Origin: Phycisphaeraceae bacterium
GTDB lineage: Bacteria; Planctomycetota; Phycisphaerae; Phycisphaerales; Phycisphaeraceae
Assembly: GCA_020851735.1 (NCBI GenBank)
Contig: JADZCD010000021.1
Coordinates: forward strand, 1-43,137
Reading direction: 5' to 3'
DNA: 43,137 nt
Shown here in pieces: positions 1 to 7,118 of this stretch. The translations under genes and the position numbers were made by a program. How positions within the stretch are numbered: the stretch's first letter is position 1; each line of letters starts with the position of its first letter. The notes beneath the pieces are model-generated. The model did no database searches, was not told where the DNA came from, and saw only the letters and a list, made by a program, of their open reading frames with translations.

Positions 1-62
1 GCATGACTCCTCGCTGCGCTCGTCGTCCTGCGGGCACGACGCGGTACAGCAGAACGCTTGGC

Positions 63-104
63 AGGGGGTGTTGTCAACATACAAGGGGGTGTTGTCAACA
101 TACA
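63..104. repeat. Two tandem copies of a 21-bp unit
   Basis: Two identical 21-bp units lie head to tail (63-83 and 84-104). Each starts AGGGGGTG and contains the short inverted repeat TGTTG-T-CAACA. The function is unknown. The inner palindrome could bind a protein dimer, but no promoter was recognised next to it. Confidence 0.8.
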
Positions 105-109
105 ATGAA

Positions 110-172
110 CGCAGATAAACGCAGATGGGATCCAAGAACTCCATGTCCAGTGTTCATCTGCGTTTATCTGCG
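110..172. repeat. Inverted repeat, 18-bp perfect arms
   Basis: The left arm CGCAGATAAACGCAGATG (110-127) is the exact reverse complement of the right arm at 155-172, with a 27-nt spacer. Each arm is itself built from two near-direct GCAGAT units. The arrangement can form a long hairpin on either strand. It lies between trmD and the window edge with no gene over it, so it is probably a dispersed intergenic repeat. The family was not identified. Confidence 0.85.
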
Positions 173-217
173 GCTAAATGCTTGGACGTCTTCGATTGAT
201 GCATAGCGTTCTTCCAT

Positions 218-240
218 GCGGGGCTGGGCTTATACCCCGC
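218..240. terminator. Short hairpin just after trmD stop
   Basis: GCGGGG (218-223) pairs with CCCCGC (235-240) around an 11-nt loop, immediately downstream of the trmD stop codon on the minus strand. There is no T-run, so intrinsic termination is only a possibility. Confidence 0.3.
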
Positions 241-1140
241 TCATGGCTGCGTTTGCCCTTGTTTCCCCTGGTCGCCTAATAGGTCGGGCCGGCGGTCCTG
301 GGTGATCTGCCGGGCTTGCTCCTGCCGCCAAGCCTCGATGGCGGCGTGGTCACCGGAAAGGAGCACATCGGGCACTTCTTTACCCATCCAGACCCTTGGG
401 CGGGTGTAATGGGGGTAATCCAGCAGGCCCTGGTGGCTAGAGGCAAAGCTTTCGTCGGCTACCGAGGCGTCGTCGCCTAGTACACCGGGAATCAGGCGAA
501 CTACCGCGTCGATCAGCACCATGGCGGCCAACTCACCCCCGCTTAACACATAATCGCCGATGCTGACCTCGGTCATAGGCTGGAGGGCGTCGATGACCCG
601 CTGGTCAAAACCCTCGTAGTGGCCGGCAATGATCAATAGCCGATCTTCGCGGGATAGCTCTTCGACTAGTTTTTGATCCAGACGCCGGCCTTGGGGGGTC
701 ATCAGAATCCGCCGGGCCTTGCGGGTGTCGGCTGCTTCCACTGCGATGACCGCGTCCCACACGGGCTGGCACTGGATCACCATCCCCGGCCCGCCGCCAA
801 AGGACGCTTTATCCACCTTGCCGTGCTTGTCCGCGGTGTAATCCCGAATATTCGTTAAGTGATAACTCACCACCCCCCCCGCCCCCGGAAGTGCCCCACC
901 TGGGTGCCACACAGCATCGCGTAGCGTGCTGTGTGCTTCTCCCTCTCCCCGCAGTCCCCCCGACGATCCCTCCGCGTTCGACTCCGCGGCCGGCCCTTGC
1001 GATGGCTTACCCTCGCGTTCCCTCGCTACAGCGCGAGCCTTGCGGCCCTGGCCTGTCTCCTTGGAGGCGCAGTGCAGGATGCTTGTTCCCAGAACGCTTG
1101 CGAACATTTCCGGGAACAAGGTCAGGACGTCAATACGCAC
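241..1140 (-). CDS. trmD: tRNA (guanine-N1)-methyltransferase TrmD with in-frame insertion
   Basis: TrmD methylates G37 of tRNA using S-adenosylmethionine, which prevents +1 frameshifting. The N-terminus MRIDVLTLFPEMF, the segment NIRDYTADKHGKVD, the glycine-rich FGGGPGMV, and the SAM-knot motifs GHYEGFDQR and IGDYVLSGGE are all family hallmarks. The protein is 299 residues, longer than usual. About 60 extra residues (roughly 30-90), rich in Gly, Ala, Glu and Arg, separate SILHCAS from VVSYHLTNIRDYT, which are normally nearly adjacent. The extra DNA contains palindromes and the C-rich dispersed repeat, so it looks like a repeat that inserted and stayed in frame. It sits downstream of rpsP, as in the rpsP-rimM-trmD-rplS operon, but rimM is missing between them and no rplS is visible. 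Identity is very secure; whether the insertion affects activity is unknown. Confidence 0.95.
   Translation of the reverse strand: MRIDVLTLFPEMFASVLGTSILHCASKETGQGRKARAVAREREGKPSQGPAAESNAEGSSGGLRGEGEAHSTLRDAVWHPGGALPGAGGVVSYHLTNIRDYTADKHGKVDKASFGGGPGMVIQCQPVWDAVIAVEAADTRKARRILMTPQGRRLDQKLVEELSREDRLLIIAGHYEGFDQRVIDALQPMTEVSIGDYVLSGGELAAMVLIDAVVRLIPGVLGDDASVADESFASSHQGLLDYPHYTRPRVWMGKEVPDVLLSGDHAAIEAWRQEQARQITQDRRPDLLGDQGKQGQTQP
871..1037. repeat. Repeat-derived insertion inside trmD
   Basis: Within trmD lie, in order: a C-tract ending in CCCCCGGAAGTG (about 871-893), which matches the dispersed repeat; a near-perfect hairpin with arms CACACAGCA (908-916) and TGCTGTGTG (927-935) and inner CGC-GTA-GCG; and a second hairpin CTCGCG (1012-1017) with CGCGAG (1032-1037). 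The protein it encodes has no counterpart in the usual TrmD layout. The borders of the insertion are approximate. Confidence 0.65.
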
Positions 1141-1195
1141 GGGTAATTTCCCCGCTTCCCCCTGCTTGCAGATGATCTAACCACACCCTTGATCG

Positions 1196-1220
1196 AAAAC
1201 CCACCCAAGAATCGGGTGGG
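1196..1220 (-). terminator. Rho-independent terminator after rpsP
   Basis: Read on the minus strand, CCCACCC (1220-1214) pairs with GGGTGGG (1206-1200) around a 7-nt loop and is followed by TTTT (1199-1196). It lies between rpsP and trmD, so it should end or attenuate the rpsP transcript before trmD. Confidence 0.7.
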
Positions 1221-1252
1221 CTTAAATCTTGTTCGTTATGTCCCCGAAATCC

Positions 1253-1276
1253 AGCCCCACATTTCCATGTGGGGCT
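1253..1276. repeat. REP-like perfect palindrome
   Basis: AGCCCCACAT (1253-1262) and ATGTGGGGCT (1267-1276) form a perfect 10-bp stem with a TTCC loop. It sits 30 bp downstream of the rpsP stop codon. With the terminator at 1196-1220 it makes a double-hairpin 3' region. It resembles a dispersed REP-type element, although only one copy is seen here. Confidence 0.7.
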
Positions 1277-1306
1277 ACCCAGACTTCCAACTCCCAATTC
1301 CTGCCC

Positions 1307-1582
1307 TTACGCCTTGGCAGCGGGGGCGGTAGCGGGCGGAAGCACGCCGGCCTTGCGCAACAGGCTGCGGACAGTGTCCGAAGGCTGGGCGCCGACCTTG
1401 ATCCAATACTGGGCCCGCTCAGCGTTAATACGCAGGGCCTTGGCCTGGTCCTTTTCGATCGGGTCATAAAAACCCAATTCTTCGATCGCACTGCTGTCCC
1501 GGGCAGACCGCATGTCCATCACGCAAAGGCGATAGAAAGGTCGATTTCGACGCCCAAACCGCTTAAGACGCAGCTTCACCAC
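1307..1582 (-). CDS. rpsP: 30S ribosomal protein S16
   Basis: This is bS16, a small-subunit protein needed for 30S assembly. The N-terminus VKLRLKRFGRRNRPFYRL and the block ELGFYDP are diagnostic, and the 91-residue length is typical. The C-terminus is a short Ala/Pro tail. Translation starts at GTG (1582), with a second GTG immediately after; GGAGAG lies just upstream as a ribosome-binding site. trmD follows on the same strand, separated by a terminator hairpin and a REP-like palindrome, and rimM is absent from its usual place. Identity is secure; which of the two GTG codons is used is not. Confidence 0.95.
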   Translation of the reverse strand: MVKLRLKRFGRRNRPFYRLCVMDMRSARDSSAIEELGFYDPIEKDQAKALRINAERAQYWIKVGAQPSDTVRSLLRKAGVLPPATAPAAKA

Positions 1583-1667
1583 GACAGCTCTCCGTCAATT
1601 TCTGGATCGAAAGGATACTATTTGCCGCCAACCGAGCCCCGAATGTTACCCCATTCTCCGTTCGGCT

Positions 1668-2768
1668 TCAACTCATTTGCTGATGATAGAAGCAGGCGGT
1701 CAGGTGCTGGCTGTCCCCGTTGACCGGCTGCAAAGGGGGGGATTCTGCCACGCAACGGGTCATAATCTCGGTTTTTTGACCCCCTACCGTCACTTCCACC
1801 GTCTCGCCGGGGCCAGCCTGGGCTGCCAATTGGCGGGTCAGGTGACAGCGCGGGTGAAAGGCACACCCACGCGGGGGATTGACGGGCGAAGGCACCTCAC
1901 CGGGCAGAATGATTCGCCCTTTGGCCCTCTGGGGCTGGGGCTGCGGAGCGGCACTGAGCAACGCCTGGGTATAGGGATGGCGGGGCTTTTCGTAAAGCTG
2001 ACGCCGGGGCGCCAAGGCGACGATCTTGCCCAGATACATCACCGCGATGCGATCGCAAAAGTGCTCGACCACCGCAAGGTTGTGGGCGATAAACAGATAC
2101 GACAAACCCAGGTCGCGTTTTAAGTCCCCCATCAAATTAAGAATCTGGCTTTGAATCGAAACGTCCAGGGCGCTGACCGGTTCATCGCACACGATAAACC
2201 GCGGCTCGAGCGCCAGCGCCCGCGCGATGCCGATGCGCTGCCGTTGCCCGCCGGAGAATTCGTGCGGATAGCGGTCCGCGTGTTCGGCGGACAAGCCCAC
2301 GCGTTCCAACAACTCCGCGACGCGCTCGCGCAATTGGGAGCCCTTGGCCAGCCCATGCACCGCGATCGGCTCGCTGATGATTCGCCCCACGGTTTGCCGG
2401 GGATTTAAGGAGCCCACGGGATCCTGGAAGATGATCTGCATCTTCCGTCGAAGTTTCTTCATCGCCCGGCGGCGCAGGGCGAAAACCTCCTGGCCTTCGT
2501 AGTAAACTTCGCCGGCGGTGGCGCGCACCAGGCGCAGTATCGTGCGTCCCACCGTGGACTTGCCGCAACCTGACTCGCCGACCAATCCCAGCGTCTCGCC
2601 CGGCGCTACGGAAAAACTCACGCCATCCACCGCGCGCACGTGCCCAACCGTCCGCTGCATGAACCCGCGCTTGACGGGAAAGTAGGTCTTCAGGTCCTTC
2701 ACCTGCAGCAAGCAGTTGTCCGGGCCGGTGGTTGGGGGGAAAGCTGGGGTGGAGTGTTTCTCACTCAT
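1668..2768 (-). CDS. Oligo/dipeptide ABC transporter ATP-binding protein (OppF/DppF type)
   Basis: This is an ATPase subunit of a peptide-type ABC importer, expected at the inner face of the cytoplasmic membrane. Visible motifs are Walker [10 protein letters not shown], the Q-loop region [17 protein letters not shown] (typical of the Opp/Dpp ATPases), the signature [15 protein letters not shown], Walker [13 protein letters not shown] and the H-loop region FIAHNLAVV. The C-terminal oligopeptide extension follows, with [16 protein letters not shown] and a later Cys. The length of 366 residues fits the OppF branch. No permease, binding protein or partner OppD lies next to it, so the rest of the transporter must be elsewhere. 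A TATACT hexamer ends nine bases before the ATG, which suggests a very short 5' leader. A stronger promoter further upstream (2993-3022) could also feed it through the terminator at 2902-2944. The substrate is not deducible. Confidence 0.9.
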   Translation of the reverse strand: MSEKHSTPAFPPTTGPDNCLLQVKDLKTYFPVKRGFMQRTVGHVRAVDGVSFSVAPGETLGLVGESGCGKSTVGRTILRLVRATAGEVYYEGQEVFALRRRAMKKLRRKMQIIFQDPVGSLNPRQTVGRIISEPIAVHGLAKGSQLRERVAELLERVGLSAEHADRYPHEFSGGQRQRIGIARALALEPRFIVCDEPVSALDVSIQSQILNLMGDLKRDLGLSYLFIAHNLAVVEHFCDRIAVMYLGKIVALAPRRQLYEKPRHPYTQALLSAAPQPQPQRAKGRIILPGEVPSPVNPPRGCAFHPRCHLTRQLAAQAGPGETVEVTVGGQKTEIMTRCVAESPPLQPVNGDSQHLTACFYHQQMS

Positions 2769-2777
2769 CGCTTGGTC

Positions 2778-2783
2778 AGTATA
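2778..2783 (-). promoter_or_regulatory. Possible -10 element directly before the OppF-type gene
   Basis: The minus strand reads TATACT here, nine bases before the ATG at 2768. If used, the transcript would start only about 2-4 nt upstream of the start codon. No clear -35 hexamer was seen. Confidence 0.35.
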
Positions 2784-2901
2784 CCGGGCTGACTTGGTTG
2801 TTCGTTCCTAAGTGTCTAATCTCCACCGCTCTCCACCGCGCGGATGTGTAGTGTCGGCAGTGGAACGAATTGCGACCGGCAGAGGACAACCGCATGAGCG
2901 C

Positions 2902-2986
2902 AAAAAAACCTCCGCACACAGGGCTCCGATCCTGCGGGCGGAGGCGCGCCACGGCTCAAACTTAAATTGTCCGGGTCGGACGAAGC
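2902..2986 (-). ncRNA. Candidate small RNA or attenuated leader ending in a strong terminator
   Basis: On the minus strand CGCCTCCGC-type sequence (2944-2938) pairs with GCGGAGG (2915-2909), with a nested CAGG/CCTG pairing inside, and is followed directly by seven T residues (2908-2902): a strong intrinsic terminator. No minus-strand gene lies upstream of it. A promoter at 2993-3022 would start a transcript near 2986, giving an RNA of about 85 nt that also contains the small hairpin GTCC-GACCC-GGAC. Either this is a free small RNA, or it is the terminated form of a leader for the OppF-type gene 130 bp further on. Sequence alone cannot decide. Confidence 0.5.
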
Positions 2987-2992
2987 GCGGGT

Positions 2993-3022
2993 ATGGTAGC
3001 GGAGAATTTCCGCCTATGTCAA
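2993..3022 (-). promoter_or_regulatory. Sigma70-type promoter, minus strand
   Basis: The -35 hexamer TTGACA (3022-3017) and the -10 hexamer TACCAT (2998-2993) are separated by 18 bp. The -35 matches the consensus fully and the -10 matches four of six. It points towards the terminator hairpin at 2902-2944 and then the OppF-type gene. Confidence 0.5.
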
Positions 3023-3210
3023 TGAAGTCTTTTTACCGGGAAGAAAATTATCTAAGATTTTATTTTGTATATATTTATGAAACTTTGTTTTTCATTAGAA
3101 ATGCTCGGTTTTCGATTTAAGTGAATACCTAATCTCCAGTTGTGAAAACACTCCGTTCTGGTGCCGATTTGGCAGTTCGGCGGTTTTGAAATCAAGGGGA
3201 TGATGCTGGC

Positions 3211-3642
3211 ATGGAACAAGAAACTAATCGCTATGTTGAGGTAGGCATTGCTCTTGTACTCCATCCTGGGGCGTATGGACAGGAAGTTTTGATTGCCTGC
3301 CGGCAAAAAGGGGATTTAATGGGCGGGTACTGGGAGTTCCCCGGTGGAAAAGTGGAAATCGGGGAAAAAGCCTCCCAAGCTGCCATCCGCGAGGTTCGCG
3401 AGGAGCTGGGCATTACGGTCGAGGTGGAACAAGCTCTTGATAAGATCGAACACGAATACGCGCACGGCAAGGTGCGACTATTCCCGTTTGTCTGCCGTTG
3501 GCGAAGCGGCGAAACTGCGAACCTGGAAGTGGATGAGCATCGCTGGGTCGGAGCTGATGAACTTAGTCAATACAAGTTTCTGCCCGCCAACGGGCCTTTG
3601 ATCGCCTGGCTGCAAAAGAACATGATCGCTATGGGCCGTTAG
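3211..3642 (+). CDS. Nudix hydrolase, MutT-like (8-oxo-dGTP diphosphatase type)
   Basis: This 143-residue cytosolic hydrolase carries a perfect Nudix box (GX5EX7REUXEEXGU) starting at GKVEIGE and ending REVREELGI, around residues 46-68. The box binds the metal and cleaves nucleoside diphosphate bonds. The preceding WEFPGGKVE and the overall length match the MutT branch that removes oxidised nucleotides, but Nudix substrates cannot be read safely from sequence. A GGGGATG stretch lies upstream of the ATG. The 200 bp before the gene contain an unusually AT-rich island (about 3028-3110) in otherwise G+C-rich DNA. This may be a promoter or UP-element region; no single clear hexamer pair stands out. 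It lies 60 bp upstream of the GH127 gene on the same strand and may be co-transcribed with it, though no functional link is evident. Confidence 0.88.
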   Translation: MEQETNRYVEVGIALVLHPGAYGQEVLIACRQKGDLMGGYWEFPGGKVEIGEKASQAAIREVREELGITVEVEQALDKIEHEYAHGKVRLFPFVCRWRSGETANLEVDEHRWVGADELSQYKFLPANGPLIAWLQKNMIAMGR

Positions 3643-3702
3643 CGCTCACCGCTAGATGAAGCCCGCACAAGACCTTAAGACCATAACAGATGAGGCAGGG
3701 AC

Positions 3703-5631
3703 ATGAGTGCATCACAAAGACTCGCCGCTGGTCCGGTGGATACAAGTAAGAGCGCTCACGCGCAATTGCGCACCTTGCCCCTGAGCGCAGCCAAGCTCGG
3801 CGACGGGCTTTGGAGACGCTATCAGCAGATGAATCGCGAGGTGAGTTTGGGCACGGGGTATGCCCAATTGGAGGAAGCGGGGAATTTTCATGACTTAAAG
3901 TTGGCAGCCCGGCAGATCGAGGGCAAATATCGCGGAAAAGTGTTTATCGATTCGGACTTGTACAAGTGGTTGGAAGCGGTGGCGTGGGAAACGGGCAGGG
4001 AAGATTCGGCTGACTTAGACCGGATGTTGCACGGTACGGGGGAACTGCTGGCGGCCGCCCAGGAACCCAACGGCTACTTAAACTCGTATTACCAGGTGCT
4101 TAAAACCGTCGAAGAGCGTTGGAGCAATCTGCGGGCTGATCATGAGCTTTATTGTGCCGGTCATCTGATGCAGGCGGCGGTGGCGGAGGCACGGACCACC
4201 GGCCCTGGGAATGTGCTGAAGGTTGCATGCAAGCTCGCGGACCTGATTGACCAGGTCTTCGGCCCCGGCAAACGCGAAGGGGCGTGCGGGCATCCGGAAA
4301 TCGAGATGGCTTTGGTCGAGCTGTATCGCCAGACCGGGGAAAATCGCTATCTGGAGTTAGCCCAGGTGATGGTGGATCGGCGGGGCAAGGGCTTTCTGCG
4401 TCCCCCGGGCCAGGAGGGCAGATATCTGCAGGATCGCCTGGCGGTGCGGGACTGCGACGAGGTCGAAGGCCACGCGGTGCGGCAGCTGTATTTGCTTTGC
4501 GGGGCGGTGGATCTGTACATGGAAAAGGGCGACCAAGCGCTTTGGGCGGCGTCCGAGCGGCTATGGAAGGATTTTGCGGACCGCAAGATGTACATAACCG
4601 GCGGAAGCGGAGTGCATCATCGTGCGGAATCATTCGGCGACGCGTATGAACTGCCGAATCACAACGCTTATTGTGAAACTTGCGCCACCATCGCCGCGGT
4701 CATGCTCGGCTGGCGCATGCTGCTGGCTTCGGGCCAGGCGAACTATGCCGACGTCATGGAGCGGGCCCTCTACAACGGATTCTTAAGCGGCGTGGGGCTG
4801 GATGGCAAAAGTTGGTTCTACTCCAACCGCTTGGCCAGCGAAGGGCACGACCAGCGGTCGCCGTGGTTCGGTTGCGCCTGCTGCCCGCCGAACGTGATGC
4901 GGATGCTGGCGACGATCGAACACTACATGGCCACCACCAACGACCAGGGCGTGCAGATTCACCTGTACAACCCCGCGGAGCTGGATGTGCGCGGGCCGTG
5001 GGGAGAAATGAAGCTGGCGATGCAGACCCGCTATCCGTGGGACGGCAGCGTGCGTCTGGGCGTGAAGGAAGCAACCGGCGGGCCGATCGAGCTATCCCTG
5101 CGTATTCCTGACTGGTGTGAGGGGGCGAAACTGCGCGTCAACGGCAACGACGTGCCTGGTGACGGCGGCGCGCTTTCCGACGGCGGACATCGCAGAATCA
5201 AGAGGGTGTGGAAGGGCGGGGACGAAGTGGAACTGGACCTGCCGATGCGGCCGATGCTGGTCGAAAGCGACCCGCGGGTGGAAGCGACGCGCGGGTGTGT
5301 GGCGGTGCAGCGCGGGCCGCTGGTCTACTGCTTTGAGCAATGCGATCAGAATTCGTCCGGCGCGACGAATATCGACGTCCGCACCGCGGCCATCGACGTG
5401 GATCAACCGCTGACGGAAAAATGGGAGGGCGGATTGCTCGGCGGGGTGGTGACCATCCGCGCCCGCGGCGTGGCGGAAGACTTGGGAAACTGGTCGGGCC
5501 GACTGTATCGCCAAGTGCGGGGCAAACATGGGCCCCAGGGCAAAGCGGTGGAACTGGTGGCGGTACCCTACCACCTTTGGGCCAATCGCCAACTGGGGCC
5601 GATGCGCGTGTGGCTACCCAGAACGTCATGA
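3703..5631 (+). CDS. Glycoside hydrolase family 127 (beta-L-arabinofuranosidase-like)
   Basis: The 642-residue protein belongs to the former DUF1680 family, now GH127, whose founding member releases beta-L-arabinofuranose using a cysteine nucleophile held by zinc. The key parts are visible: the glutamate and cysteine of AYCETCA (E325, C327) and the double cysteine of GCACCPPN (C393, C394), which by family knowledge are three Cys and one Glu around the zinc, with C393 as nucleophile. The early block LSAAKLGDGLW and the (alpha/alpha)6-barrel helices fit too. No signal peptide is evident, so it is probably intracellular and acts on imported oligosaccharides. Other glycan enzymes (GH172, GH38) lie elsewhere in the window but not in one operon. 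The start ATG has GGCAGGGA just upstream. The exact sugar is uncertain because DUF1680 includes several specificities. Confidence 0.9.
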   Translation: MSASQRLAAGPVDTSKSAHAQLRTLPLSAAKLGDGLWRRYQQMNREVSLGTGYAQLEEAGNFHDLKLAARQIEGKYRGKVFIDSDLYKWLEAVAWETGREDSADLDRMLHGTGELLAAAQEPNGYLNSYYQVLKTVEERWSNLRADHELYCAGHLMQAAVAEARTTGPGNVLKVACKLADLIDQVFGPGKREGACGHPEIEMALVELYRQTGENRYLELAQVMVDRRGKGFLRPPGQEGRYLQDRLAVRDCDEVEGHAVRQLYLLCGAVDLYMEKGDQALWAASERLWKDFADRKMYITGGSGVHHRAESFGDAYELPNHNAYCETCATIAAVMLGWRMLLASGQANYADVMERALYNGFLSGVGLDGKSWFYSNRLASEGHDQRSPWFGCACCPPNVMRMLATIEHYMATTNDQGVQIHLYNPAELDVRGPWGEMKLAMQTRYPWDGSVRLGVKEATGGPIELSLRIPDWCEGAKLRVNGNDVPGDGGALSDGGHRRIKRVWKGGDEVELDLPMRPMLVESDPRVEATRGCVAVQRGPLVYCFEQCDQNSSGATNIDVRTAAIDVDQPLTEKWEGGLLGGVVTIRARGVAEDLGNWSGRLYRQVRGKHGPQGKAVELVAVPYHLWANRQLGPMRVWLPRTS

Positions 5632-5782
5632 ACCTGTAAAGCCCCAGGCATCACCCCACAAGCCCAGACGGAAAAGTAATTCATGCTTTATTTACGCCAG
5701 TGCCATACTGTTGGCACTGCGGGGGTGCATGTTTGGTTTTTTATCGGGTATGTTCGGGCAAGCATACATTGCGGAGCTTGCC

Positions 5783-6481
5783 ATGAATTTACGCGTAGGC
5801 CCGTTTGTTTATCGAATCCAATTCGTCCACGGACATATCCAGCACGAAGGACAGGCCTGCCTGGGTCTGTGCGATAATGACCAGCACCTGATTCTGATCT
5901 CGGACCAGGCCAGCGAATCCCAGCAGATCCAGATCACCTGCCATGAGTACATGGAGGCCTGGCTGTTCCACTTCGGGGCGAACATCGCGGATAAGGAAGA
6001 CTATTGCGATCTGTTCGGACTGGCGATGACCCAGTTCGTCATGGACCTGATGCAACAACTCCGCCCCCCCGAAATCACCCCTGCCCCCGGAAGTGGAGCC
6101 CACGCCGGCGGATGTAAAGCCCCCACCGCCGGAAGTGGCTCAATAAAAACCGACTCCCCTGCCAAGGCTGCGGGGAGAGATTTCGCCGGAGCATCAGGGC
6201 GTAACTCCGCACCTAAGAATGCAACGCCTAAGCCTGGGGATTCCCGGGTTGTCCTCTTAAACCTCTGTCGGCCGACCCCTGACCTCGTGAATCGTCAGCC
6301 CACTGCTACCCCATGCCAGCCCTTCCGGAACGGGGGCTTGGGTCGGCCGGCAGAGAACGTAGTCACGACTTCGGGCCGCCTGGATGACACGGCGGAGCAT
6401 CGAGCGTTATGTGACAGCCCCACCTGGAGATTGCGCTTTTACAGCCCCGCAACCAAACAACCTGCGGGGTCGTCGGGATGA
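5783..6481 (+). CDS. Small HExxE metalloprotein-like hypothetical protein, possible frameshift
   Basis: The first 95 residues look like a real compact domain: an N-terminal LGLCDNDQHLILIS strand pair, then CHEYMEAW, where H54-E55-x-x-E58 resembles the HExxE form of zincin-type motifs found in phage-like small proteins, followed by a helix QFVMDLMQQL. The start at 5783 has GGAG seven bases upstream; the frame is open further upstream but overlaps the GH127 gene. After a run of seven C (6064-6070) the frame continues to 6481 as low-complexity sequence overlapping self-complementary DNA. If one C were absent, the protein would end naturally at TAA 6144-6146 with a tail of PPEV-type units. A frameshift or sequencing slip is therefore likely, giving a real gene of about 5783-6146. 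The function is unknown; a metallopeptidase role is inferred only from the motif. Confidence 0.6.
   Translation: MNLRVGPFVYRIQFVHGHIQHEGQACLGLCDNDQHLILISDQASESQQIQITCHEYMEAWLFHFGANIADKEDYCDLFGLAMTQFVMDLMQQLRPPEITPAPGSGAHAGGCKAPTAGSGSIKTDSPAKAAGRDFAGASGRNSAPKNATPKPGDSRVVLLNLCRPTPDLVNRQPTATPCQPFRNGGLGRPAENVVTTSGRLDDTAEHRALCDSPTWRLRFYSPATKQPAGSSG
6064..6142 (+). repeat. Dispersed CCGGAAGTG repeat, at 3' end of the HExxE gene
   Basis: A C7 run is followed by CTGCCCCCGGAAGTGG (about 6081-6096) and a second unit CCGCCGGAAGTGG (about 6127-6139). The unit CCCCCGGAAGTG is the same as in trmD and recJ. In one frame the two copies encode PPEV-like repeats. Confidence 0.65.
6154..6469. ncRNA. Highly self-complementary region, candidate structured RNA
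   Basis: Several perfect stems follow one another: CTCCCC/GGGGAG (6154-6159 with 6172-6177); CCTGGG-GATT-CCCGGG (6233-6248, one G-U); a 16-bp stem CTCTGTCGGCCGACCC (6263-6278) with 6340-6355 (one G-U); inside it CTGAC/GTCAG (6279-6283 with 6294-6298) and AGCCC/GGGCT (6318-6322 with 6334-6338), making a three-way junction; GTCAC/GTGAC (6362-6366 with 6411-6415) enclosing CCGCC/GGCGG (6376-6380 with 6391-6395); and CCCCGCA/TGCGGGG (6445-6451 with 6463-6469). This density is unusual for coding DNA. The strand and transcript ends are unknown. Conserved tmRNA, RNase P and SRP RNA signatures were looked for and not found. Confidence 0.45.
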
Positions 6482-6525
6482 TCTAGCCAAGACCAGAAAA
6501 TAGATGGTGCGTGTGCGCGGCTAAG

Positions 6526-6640
6526 CGTGGCTTACCACGACAGCGCCGCCGGCCGTTGGGGCGCGGTGGTCCCAAGCGAGGCCCAAGAGAACCGCAAGCG
6601 GACGGTTGGCCATGGTGGTTTGGACAATCGCCGGCCAAGA
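6526..6640. other. Second structured segment before the RHH gene
   Basis: More stems continue the pattern: CGTGG-CTTA-CCACG (6526-6539), GCGCC/GGCGC (6543-6547 with 6560-6564), and AACCG/CGGTT flanked by GGCC/GGCC (about 6580-6611), with TTGGCC and a later GGCCAA as an alternative pairing. It may be part of the same RNA as 6154-6469 or a separate palindromic repeat. Open frames here encode nothing recognisable. Confidence 0.35.
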
Positions 6641-6697
6641 AAATGGCAGAGGTATCAGTCCCCCGTCGTGGGCCCCACCGGCCAGCGATGTGGCGGA

Positions 6698-7057
6698 CTA
6701 GCGATGAGGCAGATGAGTGATGGTTTTGACGGCGGACCGGGCTTTTTTGGCGGCTTTTTTCTGGGGGACGTAACCGGCGCCTAACGGGCCAGACTTGGCA
6801 TCCGCCCTGCTTTCGGCGGCACCCAAGCCGGTGCCGGCGACGCCCTTTTCGTTGGTCTGCCGGTGCGAGTCGACGCTCGCCACCGCGATGCGCTTGACGA
6901 ATTCAGCCTGGAGGGCACTGTCGGCCTCAAGAAACATCAATATCGCGGCGGAGAGCACCATCCCCTTCTGTTTGCCGTGCCCATAACGTCCGCAGATATG
7001 GTTAAAGCGGTGAAGAATCTCCTCGGAAACAGACAGATTCACGGTCTTCTTAGCCAC
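6698..7057 (-). CDS. Small ribbon-helix-helix-like protein
   Basis: The 119-residue protein begins AKKTVNLSVSEEILHRFNHIC, a short beta-strand followed by helices as in ribbon-helix-helix DNA-binding proteins; this is inference from pattern only. The C-terminal third is low complexity and ends in a Lys/Ala-rich stretch (KKAAKKARSAVK), which could also contact nucleic acid. Translation starts at GTG 7057 with AGGAG ten bases upstream. The gene is divergent from a small ORF at 7203 with a strong promoter between them. RHH proteins often repress their own promoter, and the AT-rich ATGAT...ATCAT sequence in that promoter is a possible operator. The function is otherwise unknown. Confidence 0.55.
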   Translation of the reverse strand: MAKKTVNLSVSEEILHRFNHICGRYGHGKQKGMVLSAAILMFLEADSALQAEFVKRIAVASVDSHRQTNEKGVAGTGLGAAESRADAKSGPLGAGYVPQKKAAKKARSAVKTITHLPHR

Positions 7058-7118
7058 GATGCGTTAACTCCTACAGAGCGCCATGTCTGTGGCCGAAGTC
7101 TACCACTAGGACTACTAT

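Noticed and set aside
6154..6640. tmRNA, RNase P RNA or SRP RNA
   Set aside because: None of their conserved segments was found (for example no tag-like ORF ending in LAA and no RNase P GAGGAAAGTCC block), so only 'candidate structured RNA' is claimed.
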